A stretch of DNA of 64,000 nucleotides from Schizochytrium sp. TIO01 (taxonomy: Eukaryota; Sar; Bigyra; Thraustochytrida; Thraustochytriidae): positions 141,501-205,500 of the forward strand of contig SMSO01000007.1 in assembly GCA_004764695.1 (NCBI GenBank), written 5' to 3'. A program made the position numbers and the translations under genes. Under the pieces are notes generated by a model. That model had not been told where the DNA came from, made no database searches, and saw only the letters and a list, made by a program, of their open reading frames with translations. Positions 20,183 to 30,400 of this stretch are shown piece by piece. Position 1 is the stretch's first letter, and the number at the start of each line of letters is the position of its first letter.

Positions 20183-22530
20183 GATCTCGCAAATTGGCTA
20201 TCACCAGCGAGATATAATCCGTTCAAAGAAATGCTGAAGACACGTCAAACGATGACGAAACTTGTGTTGATATGACAAAAAAACGCCAGCACCCAGGCCG
20301 TTGTGCTTCCTCGATCCCAACGATCTCCGCGTACTTCTCAACGAAGCCTCGTGCCAGGTCGCTCCGCAACACCCCAGAGTACCCAGAATGAGTACTATCA
20401 AGCCGCTTGATCTCTTGCAGCTACCGCCTCCGGAGCTTGCTTGCAATCGCGGACTTGGCCGGTCGAGATTGAGAACTGAAGTTAAGATTGCTTGTTGCAT
20501 CTTTTCCTTTGTTCTTTCACAAAATATCGAACAACCAGCAGAGTACTATAGTTAAGGATAGGAGGCATATAGGCCATTTCTCTGACAACAACAGTTGTTG
20601 TTGTTGTAAATTATGTTGCACCTGAGCTCTTATCTCACAGATAGAAGAAAACAAGAAGAATCGAGCGAGTTCTGAAGGGCTTCGATGTCTGCTATGATAG
20701 GAGGGGAAAGTACAATCAAAAGTAGAAACGTTTAGATTTTAACTTGACTACTGTGTGGTTTCACATTAGCAGATAGTTGACGGGGCGAGTTCCAGGTGGC
20801 AGCTCCAGTATGCAAGAAAGTAAAATATAACATTACAGACTTCTAAGATGGCAAAGTTTCATCGAGAACAGGTATAGTACCTCCTGGATGAGGCATGATC
20901 ACTCAAATGGATGTCTTTCGTTGAACTCACGCAATTTCCTTTCTTGCTAATGTATGGTACACAACAAGGAATGGTGGATAGGTGGTAGCAAAATGCGTTG
21001 ATGTAATGTACAAATGCATTTCTATTTTGAAAACTTGATTCCTAGCTCACTTACACATCGGTATACCGCATCGCCGTGTTAGAGAGATGCTTCGCCCTAG
21101 AGCTAGATGGTATCAAGTGGTGGCATCTAGGTTACTTGAGGGGTGAAACGCTGATGGTGATTACCATTTTACTTATGTCTTGTTGAGATAGACCAGTTTG
21201 AAGCCTGGCGCGGAATACCCCAGCTGCTTCTCCTTCAATGTTCTATTTGTTGCAGGAATGCATACATTCGCCTGTATTTAAAGTGATTGCAATCTATCTG
21301 TCTTTGTAGAAGTGTGCAATGGAATTATTTTTAGGAGAAAAGTAGCTCCAACATTGAGTCTCGCCAGCCGTTATGACTTGCATGTAATAGACTCCCCAAT
21401 CTGCAGCTTCCCCGTGGCAGGATTAAATCTCGCCAGCTATGTTGCCCTGCTCCCAATCGACGTTTCCCATGTCTTGCTATATAACGAGCACGTGTACTCT
21501 GTCCAGACTAACGCCAACACTGTAAAGGTGTAAAACCGGCGCTGCCAGAAGGTCTTCGCTGTAACCCATAGCGCCTCCATTTTTCTCAGGTCAGCGAAAT
21601 AGTTTTTGCTTGCTTCGTTGTCTTCTTGTCTGTTGCATGACATCAAAACCGTCTCCAAGCTCCCCGTCATGCGCTCTGTCCATATCAATTCAGGGCCGAT
21701 CTGATCCACAATCTCTGCTACACAATTTCCCCCAATTCCCCTGAGTCCCTTTGACACTTTCTCCGGCACGTTTCCATCTCTTTGGTCCCTCTGCACATGT
21801 AATGCGCTTGCTTCTCCATTAGTCCAAGGAGCCGTCGCCGCACGTTTTCGCCGCTCGTGTCTTGTCATTCGCTGCCAAAGGCTGTTCCTTGGCCGCCAAA
21901 AACATGCAGGTCACTTCCCCTCACCCCAGGGCCCTTGATTCCGTCGTCTCTGCCATCTTTTGGCCATTTCCTCGCGAGCAGCGCAAGTTCTCGCGCGCGA
22001 GGGATCCATTCCGCAGCTTGTAATTCCATCATCCGAAGGCCAAGAAGAACGGCAGGAACAAAGCGGGAAAAAGAACAAAAACAAGAATCAGGATCAGAGT
22101 AAAAGCGCAAAAGAGCAGAGATGCCCCTTCTCCAGACCAAGAAGCCCAAAAGGCGATGCCCACGTCCCAGGCAATCAATCCTTGTACCACCGTTTCTTAA
22201 ATCTGAAAAGACGTCCGTCGCACAGGCAAGCTTGAATAACGCGAAGGAGATTTCCATTTGAAGCACTGATTGAGAGAAATCGTCTCCGCGAACCAATCAA
22301 AGACGAGAGAGACGATTGAAAGAAAAAGAAGGAAAAGAACAGAACAACGAAGATAAAGTTTTTTCTTTCTTTCTTTGAAGAGATTATTATGTCTCATCAA
22401 AGGAGGGAAAGGAAAAGAAAATACAGGAAAAGGCTGACACAGCAAATCGCGATCAATTGCAGAATCGTTGGGACCTTTTGTGCGAGCTTAGGTGTGCTGT
22501 TTCTGCACCACGGGAAGGAGCCAGGCGTGG
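20183..22530. other. Intergenic, no convincing gene
   Basis: Two abutting minus-strand frames (about 22296-21865 and 21868-21437) have no recognisable domain and are treated as chance. A nearly palindromic ACAACAACA/TGTTGTTGT element lies at about 20585-20608. A purine-rich GAAAGAA tract lies around 22250-22375. Confidence 0.4.
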
Positions 22531-22719
22531 ATGAAGCGGCCTACAACGCGGGCGCGTAGCCTGCCTAAGGGTGAGTTTGCTGTAGCAATCCTGGTTGGCG
22601 TGCTGAGCGGCATTTACATCTTTGACGAGCCTCTTCGCCGGTGGTCCGCAAACGCGCAAAACCCGCCGCTTGGACAGCAGGTGCAGCAACAGCAACAACA
22701 GCAACAGCAGCAGAACTAG
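22531..22719 (+). CDS. Candidate 62-residue single-pass membrane microprotein
   Basis: The ATG at 22531 opens a 62-codon frame. It has a short basic N-terminus (KRPTTRARS), one hydrophobic segment (about residues 15-32, FAVAILVGVLSGIYIF), a DEPLRRW motif just after it, and a poly-Gln tail ending in Asn. The basic-helix-short-polar layout is typical of small mitochondrial inner-membrane or ER assembly proteins, but I do not recognise a family. The Gln tail comes from a CAG/CAA repeat. The reading frame could also be chance. Supporting points are the tidy topology and the local rise in GC. Confidence 0.4.
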   Translation: MKRPTTRARSLPKGEFAVAILVGVLSGIYIFDEPLRRWSANAQNPPLGQQVQQQQQQQQQQN

Positions 22720-23055
22720 ACCGCTATCAGCTAGTTTGAACAGCTGATAGAACGCGCGCTGCGGCGACATAACGATTTTGGATCGAAGCTACGAAAGCTT
22801 TCCTTCATTTCTTGCGATTTCATCCACAACTCTTAACATCATCGAAATCACTTCCCTAGCGAATAGCAGAATTATAAGCTTACATTGATAAAGATTGCCA
22901 CATTTGCTCAAAACTTTGTGGCGTTCTAGTGAGACTACAACATTACGACGGGTACAACGCCTTTGAGGCACTCTGAGGTTTATACGCTACAAAAAATATT
23001 GGAGACCTGTGGTTGTTTCTCTACTCTCGTAGCACACGCAAGGCTGAGATTGTGA
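22720..23055. other. Short spacer
   Basis: 336 bp between the microprotein candidate and the GGCT-like gene. No coding signal was seen; it presumably contains the promoter of the downstream gene. Confidence 0.4.
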
Positions 23056-23898
23056 ATGCCAGAAACAAAAACCTCCAAAGACAAAATGCCGAGCACATCA
23101 CAGCAGACAAAAAAGCGTAAGAAGACTTCCTCGAAGTCCACCAAGACTAGTTCTAAGCGCTCAAGCAGCGCACCCGATGCTAGCTTGTGGGACCGGCTCC
23201 GCCCTGTCGCCATTGCCTTTACATGCTTGATGTTGTTTCTTTTTATGATGCGCTCACCATCTGGCTCCCAGGCAAGCCCTAAGGCAAACCTGAAAGCTAG
23301 TGCTGCCCCGAAGGCTGCAAAACCTGCTGCGGTCAAGATTCAGAGGCCAAGGAGTGCTGATTATGAACACTACATTGGTTATGCCAGTGATCTCATGGAG
23401 GAGCGAGTCCATAAAGGTTCATCCACGGATGCTATTGTCATTGGTCCTGCCAAGATTGAAGACTATGTTTTTGAGTACTCCATTTTTTCAAATGTTTGGA
23501 AAGGTGGTGTGGCTGATCTTGTCGAGGCCCCTGGTTCAGGCAAAGTGGTATGGGGTTTACTCTATGAGTTCCCAAAGAACGATATCCCCAAACTTGACCG
23601 CCAAAAGGGAATTGGTAACAGTGACTCCAAATACAGGAAGGTGGAGGTTGTTGTTACTGATATGGAAGGTTACAAATACAGGGCATTTACTTACATTGTT
23701 GTGAAAAATAAACGCGAGGCGGACAGCTCAAATGAAAGTGGTGTTAAACGTTTTGAACCTAGTATTCAGTACCGCATGTGCATCGTTAATGGTGCACGCA
23801 CTGCTGGTCTTCCCAAGAGCTACGTTTCTATGCTTGAACAAATTCCTGATAATGGTGAAAAATTTAAGCGCAAGAGTGTTGGCACTGCCTGTGATTGA
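23056..23898 (+). CDS. Membrane-anchored gamma-glutamylcyclotransferase-like protein, catalytic Glu lost
   Basis: This 280-residue single-exon protein has a Lys/Ser-rich cytosolic-type N-terminus (1-45), one hydrophobic segment (about 50-65) and then a GGCT-fold domain (about 103-265). The domain follows human GGCT closely in order: YASDLMEERVHKGSS (YGSNL in the family), WKGGVADLVEAPG, VVWGLLYEF, LDRQKGIG, SIQYRMCIVNGA and GLPKSYVSML. In the family the Glu of LDEQEGV is the catalytic acid/base; here that position is Lys 184. The YGSNL loop is also altered (Gly to Ala, Asn to Asp). The protein probably keeps the fold but not the cyclotransferase reaction, and its N-terminal anchor would place the domain in a lumen or outside the cell (type II), or on the cytosolic face if the topology is reversed. 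The ATG at 23056 precedes a second ATG at residue 11. Confidence 0.85.
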   Translation: MPETKTSKDKMPSTSQQTKKRKKTSSKSTKTSSKRSSSAPDASLWDRLRPVAIAFTCLMLFLFMMRSPSGSQASPKANLKASAAPKAAKPAAVKIQRPRSADYEHYIGYASDLMEERVHKGSSTDAIVIGPAKIEDYVFEYSIFSNVWKGGVADLVEAPGSGKVVWGLLYEFPKNDIPKLDRQKGIGNSDSKYRKVEVVVTDMEGYKYRAFTYIVVKNKREADSSNESGVKRFEPSIQYRMCIVNGARTAGLPKSYVSMLEQIPDNGEKFKRKSVGTACD

Positions 23899-24499
23899 TC
23901 AATTAAATATTAGAGGACACCAAGATCTTGGGACCTCATATGTTTAAAATTAAAAAAAAAGCCTGTCGACTGCTCATTTCAACAGACGCAATTATATCGC
24001 CTTCCTTCTTTCTTCTCACTTCTCAATCTTTACCTCGGGTTCTCCTTTTTTCATTTTCTCTTCATAATTTTTCTTTTCCTTTGGAAAAACAAAACAAGAA
24101 ATCAAATCTTTCGCATGCACTACCAAATCTTATAGTTGCTCCTTAAATATACCAAGTCAAAGGAAGTCTCCCATGCAAAGTAAAGCTCTTCTTTTCCATT
24201 TCAAAAGATGATTTATCAATTTCCAAATGTTTTTCCGAAATCATTTTGCAATTTCCACATGAAGTGGACATAAGACTGGGTGATTGTTTCGAATCGGCTA
24301 AACTCAGCATCTTGACTATACCCTTGAGAAAAGAAATCAATAGAACTCATCTAAAGCAGAAAAGTTGAGAGATGTCTAGAGTTAATTATTTCATTCATCA
24401 TAATTATAAGGTATAGATCGATTAGCTAAAACAGCAAAACTCAGAAGGCTCCAAAAGATGGAGGAGCAACCTTCCAGATACAAGTGACCTAGTCCAATC
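23899..24499. other. Convergent 3' spacer
   Basis: 600 bp of T-rich and A-rich sequence between the GGCT-like gene (+) and ch-TOG (-). No gene was seen. Confidence 0.45.
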
Positions 24500-27400
24500 T
24501 TATTCAACTGGGTTTCCCGAATCTGTACCCGCTGCTTCCCGCATCTTCTGCTTACGCGCAGCCATACGCTCACGAATACTACGTAGTGTCGCTGATTGGG
24601 CGGTCTGGGCTGCCTGGTTTGCTTGAGAAGTAGCTTGCTTAATTTTATCTACCGGGTTCTCTTCTGTACTACGAGGTTCGCGCGAAACCACGCCCTCATT
24701 CGCGCCGAAAGAACGGGAAGACAATGGTTCATTGTCTGTAGAGGCACTTGAATTATAAGAGGTATCGACAACGGTACTACGAGGAGCAGTGGTGCTGGTG
24801 TAAGAAGGAAGAGAAGACGCAGATGTGGGTTCAGGAGCACCAAAATCATTTGCGACCTGAGACGAAGGCTGGGTGGTGGCCTTCAGGGTTAAGTTTCGAA
24901 GTCTACGAATACGCTCGCTTACATCAGCCGATCCAGGGCGAGATGAAGAACGGGATGAGTCGGTTTGGGTAGCACGCCGGGCACGGGCCTCCTCTTCACG
25001 AACCTTGCGAACACCTTCGCAAATATGTTTGTGGAAAGGACCTGACATTTCCTTCAGGTACAGACTATCCTCAAACCCGGGATGTTCGTGGAAGAACACA
25101 TTCAGCTCCTTGAACGCGTTCCACTTAGCTTGCTGCGACATTCCTTCGATTGCTTGAGAGAACCGACCAAAGATTTGCTGCAGCTTTTCAGAATCTTGAG
25201 AGTTGAGGGGGGCTGCATCGCGAGCACTCAAGGGTTCTTGCTCTTCTTCGACATCAACAAAGGACTCGGGCTGACTTGTTTCGCGGGCCGGAGTAGTAGC
25301 CTGACCATGGGACTGGTTAGCTTGCTCAACAAGAATATGCGACACCAAGAGGTGAAGACTGCGTGTGGCACCATGCGGGTTGACAAACTGAGTAAATTCA
25401 TTGCCAGTTCGAAGGAGCGAACGGACAAGACGCTCAGCCATGGCACGATCATCATCACACTCTACATCGCCCTCAGCAATGCCAGAGCCTACAAGGTCGC
25501 CCAAGGCAGCCACAGCACCAGCCATGTACACGTTCTGGTACATCTCAACGTAGCTTTCCTGGAGAGAGATGTACTCCAACACGGCGCGACGCAGAACTCT
25601 TTTCAAGTAAACTTCTTGGTCAGCAAGTTCGGGAATAGAGTTGTGGCGGACAATCTCGTTACAGCGACGGTAACGGTGAAGGACTGCGCTCAGCCACGAA
25701 GGCGTCTCAGTGAGTTTAGCAAAGGTAGTCTGCAGAGCCTTCAACAGACGATCCTGCTCTGCAAATACCTCGTGGATCGCCTCTGAGCCTGCAGCAAAGC
25801 CGCCTGGATTCATTTCAAGCTGCTTCTGCAAACGCCGACGCTCCATAAGACGTGCAAGCAAATTACACAAGGTTGTTGTCCACCGTTTGCCCATTGAGCT
25901 AGGGTTTGACTCAGTGTTGATTGGTCCAGCAGCTAAGCGTCGGAGCTCCGGCCACCATGCGATTGTGAAAATGGCAGGCACCACAAGCTTCAAGAGACGG
26001 TTCTCAGCTTGGGTATCGCGTACATCCTGCGAGTCTTCGTCCCGCAGAGGCATTGTGGGAGGCGAGCGACTGGTCACTTCATCAAGAAAGTCCAGGAGTA
26101 CGCGCACAACCGCAGGAATGTCCATTTCATCCTTCATGAAGTTGATCCATTCGGCCTGGCCACCACAACCAGACTCTACCCAGTCCGAGGGTGGTTCTGT
26201 GGCTCCAACCAATGCTAAAGCCTTGATTCCAGCCTCGCGAACTGTACGAGCCCTCGAATCGGAATCAAGCGCCTGGGGGTCCCGGATCAGGTCTAGATAT
26301 GCCTTCGCTTGGGCAGGAATCGCGGAAACGCGATCTGAGAGGGCAGACACCACGCGAGCACTTTTGGACATCGCTGGTGTACCAGCACTCCGGCGTCTGA
26401 AGCTCTCAAGGGATGGATCATTTTCCTTTTCTACGTGCGGTGTCGCAAAGCCGGGAGTGTTCGCCATACTCATTCGCTTGTGGTTTTGCGGAGATGGAGG
26501 GGTTGCAGGAAGATCAAACTGGAACTTCAGCTCTGTGTTGCCACGCGCACCACGAGTACCACGAGCTTCGGGCGTTTTAGGACTCTCTACTGTGTAATTC
26601 TGAGAATGCTGGTTTGTTTCCACGTGCATGGAGCTTTGCCCAGAACGACCTTGACCCGCAGTTGCTGTTGATTCTGGCTTAGAAGGCGGAGATGTGTTGC
26701 CAGGTCGCTGCAAGCGAAGTTTGCGAGCAGGACCCGCAATGTTGGAGGTGCGCGGCGGGCTCTGTGGTGCTTGCGGGTCTGACTTTTGTGAAAAAGAATC
26801 GTCACGATCGCTTGTTTCTGTGCTTCGTCGACTAGACTCTTGTGTGGAACGGGCATCCGGAGCAGGAGGGATAAGATCTCCAGCGGGTGCTCGCAAGCGC
26901 GCTTCTTTGCAGTGGTTCACAATCAGGGTTGTTGCCTTGTTGCTCAGCTCCACCTTGTAGTGGTTTACACGGTTGACAAGAGCATCGTTGTCACGACCTT
27001 CGTGCTCCCAAATTGCCTCCATAAATTCGAGGGCTGCTGAGCGAACTTCCTTTCGAGAATCATCAACCATGACAGCAACAGTCTTCATAATGTTGTTACC
27101 AACACCAACCTTTACCTTCAACAGCATCAAGCCATGAATTCGAGCAAGGCGAGCAAGCTCGCTCAAACATTCCGTCAGCACGTATGCACTGCGTTGGCTA
27201 GGACCAACCTCACTGTGTACAAAGGGCGCGTACTTGGAAACAGGGTAGCAGTTACACAAGAGCTCCATGATATGACGTACAGAGTCGCGGAAACGGGTTT
27301 GTTTTTCGCCAAGTTTATGCAATAAGTGCGGGAGGAAAGCATGAGCTTCGTAGTCTGAAAGGACGTAGTTTCCACCACTAGCCAGCTCGAACATGTGGTC

Positions 27401-30400
27401 TAGGAGTTGCAGGACATTAAGTGTGACAGTGCTGTTGTTATTGTGCAACTGCAAAGTAGACCACTTGAGAAGCAAATCAAAGCACTCACGAGCTTCGGGC
27501 CCATAGTTGGGAAGTTCTTCAGTCAGAATGTTGAAAGCGGGGTCAAGGGCAGATCCTCGGGCGGCACGGCCTCCATCAGCATCCATGAACATCTTCTTCA
27601 CGAGGTCTTCCGCAAGAACCTTTTCAAGGTCATCCCGAAGGCCTTGGCGAAGCTCACTCATACGCAAGCGATCTTTCTCATCAAAGATGGCAGGCCAGCG
27701 GTGACGTCTGCCGCGCTCCTCGCGCTTTTGGCGCAAAGCTGGGTTTGCTGGCTTGAAAGGAGGTCCTGAAGATACCGAAGCATCTGGTTCTGAGCTAGCA
27801 GCAGCCGACGCAGCAGCAGGGGTAGGATCACCAGGGCGGCGCGTACCTCGAAGTGTTCCTACACGCTTCTTAGGACCGGGAATGCCAGACCTAGTTGGAG
27901 CCTTTCCTACTGCAGGAGCTCGTGAAGAAGCTCCTGGGCCTGGGCGGGCAATTCCACTGCTAGAACTTGAAGGAACAACAGAAGAGCTCTTCGCAGATGC
28001 AACAGGAGCAACTGGCGCTGGAGCGGCATCTTGAATAGTTTCTGATCGAGCAACCACTGGGGCAGTAGCCGAGGCTGCGGAAGGGGCTGGGGCAGAAGGT
28101 GCAGGCACATCAGCCTCTGGAGCAGGACCACTGTTTGCGTCACCACCAGGCAAAGCAGTACTAGCTTCGTCATAAGCAGCCTTCAGAAGGGGTGTGATGC
28201 TTCGGACGACGGCAGGCTTTAGATCGCGGCAACCTTCTTTGAAGAGCATTTCTCCCTCCTCACGACCAAAATATGCCACTGTTACACTAATAGCTTGGCC
28301 TGCGAGCTTGCGGACCTTCGGGTCGCGGCTTTGGAGGCATGACAAGAAAGGTTCTGCAAGTGCATGCAAGGTCTCGTTGACATCAGCAGATGTTTTCAGC
28401 ACACCATCTGCCTTGATGTTCTTCAAGAACCACTCCAGCAGGACAGTGCGGTCGTTCTTCATGTCTCTGAGAGCCTCCGGTGCTTGGTGTGCCATAGCAA
28501 AGAAGGCACCCGCGTGCACTTGGCCGTCGTGAACAGTCCACTGTTCTAAGGCATCCTTGATGGCAGTAACAACTGTCTTTTTACCATCACTCAGGTAAGA
28601 AAACAAGCTTCCAGCGGTTCCCTTAGCTAGTGTTGCAGCACCATCACCGCCCACAGCATTACCCACCATCGCTAAAGCCATAGCGGCCTTTGCCGCGAGG
28701 TTGCGGTTAGTGTCTGCTAAGCGTTTGCGTAGCTCAGCTGTCAACTGACGAACATTCCGTGTGAGTTGAATTCGGTTGTGAGCACTCTTGATCATCTCCA
28801 TGACCTCCTCAATTGTCTTCAGGCGAACCTTCCAAGCAGTCTTAGATGACTCGTCCCCAAGATCGTTCATAAGTTTGTCCGTCAACAAGTTCGAAATATC
28901 AGCACGTGGGATGAGGTCGCCGATATCCATAGCTCCGCTACCGCCACCAGCTGCATCGCTTGAGTCTTCTCCCTTCACCTTTCGTTTAGGTGCACTAGCA
29001 CTCGCACCCTGGAAGCCAACCTTATCAAAGGCTTCGGAAACATTACCATCTGCCTTGTCGCCCAGAAGCTGTCGAATAGGTTCACCAACCTGGCGAAAGA
29101 GTTCTGCAAGCAGTGCTGTGGCTTTTACCTTGCAGGGTGCCTGACGTGCCGCAAGACCCTTGGGTCCACTGGCGAAGTTGATCACATTCTGAATGTTGAG
29201 TGACTTTGCTCCAAATTCTTCTGCAATTGTAGTTAACAAGACAAAAGACTCCTCAAGGGTCTTGGGGGAGGCAATCTTTTCTGCAGCTTTGAGCAGTTTG
29301 AAAGTTACATATTTGGGTCCGCATGTTTCGCAAAGAGCCAGACAAAGGTTTTTCACAGGCTCGTCTTGTTTGCGATCTCCAATCTTCTTAATAGCAGGGT
29401 CTAGGATTGCTGCTGCGTAAGAGCGTGCCACACCCGAAGATTTGTTCACAGTTTTCTCAATAACGTTCCACCCTTCATTCATAATGTTGAAGTTCGATTC
29501 CTTGAAGCCCTTCGTTTGAGCTCCAACGTACGCAATAAGTGCGTGTGCTTGCGCCTGATCAATGGTGTCCTGACTATCAACATGTTTTGTCAGACACTCA
29601 AACAAACTCATCTTATCTTGCCATTTCTTTGCATCGTTAAACGCCGAGACAGCTTCGCTAAATCCAGCAAGACCCAACGCAGACACCCTTTCAACTGCCT
29701 CTTCGTCAGGCATTACTGCCTCACCAGAATCATTCATATCACCATCATCTCCACCTCCACTAGCAGGTGCTGCTGCACCACTTGCGGCTCGAGAAGATGT
29801 TGCAGAAGGTCTTTTGCTAGGCCCAGGCGGGCCGCTCTTGCTTGATCCCGTAGCACTTGATGAAGCAGGCCCAGTTTTACGCGCAAGACCAAACCGTTTG
29901 GGAGGTCCCCTTTTAGGAGGATCACTTGAAGAACTCATATCATCTTGATTTGACACAACACTAGCAGCCTCATCAGAAGGTGCAAAAGAAGATGCTGCAG
30001 GAGGTTTGTTTGACTTGGCAGCTGCTGGTCGTTTGCTTCCAGCTGTGCTGACGGAAGATGCGTCATTTGCAGTAGAAGGTGCTGCAGGGGCTGATGAAGA
30101 TGCTGCATCAAACTTCTTCTTAAGGATCGGGTTCTTGGTCAAGAGACTTTCTACTTGTGACGTGAGAAGGTTACGGCATGAATCTGGCATGGGTTGAGGT
30201 TTGGTCTCTCCCTGGAGAAGACTTGACAGCGCAACTGTTGATGCCTCTCTCACGTCCGCGTCTGCATCACAGCATCCATTTACCATGTGACTTAGGAGGC
30301 TAGCAAAGCCCGCGTCGTCGACACTGCCAAGTTGCTTGCGGGATGTGTTCCAGCATGATCCACTCGCGAGCACGCGTCCAATCCATGCAATCATATGTTT

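Noticed and set aside
21437-22296. Two minus-strand frames of 143 codons that abut head to tail (stop of one next to the ATG of the next).
   Set aside because: No recognisable domain, mixed composition and no promoter context. They also run opposite a purine-rich plus strand that opens frames by chance.
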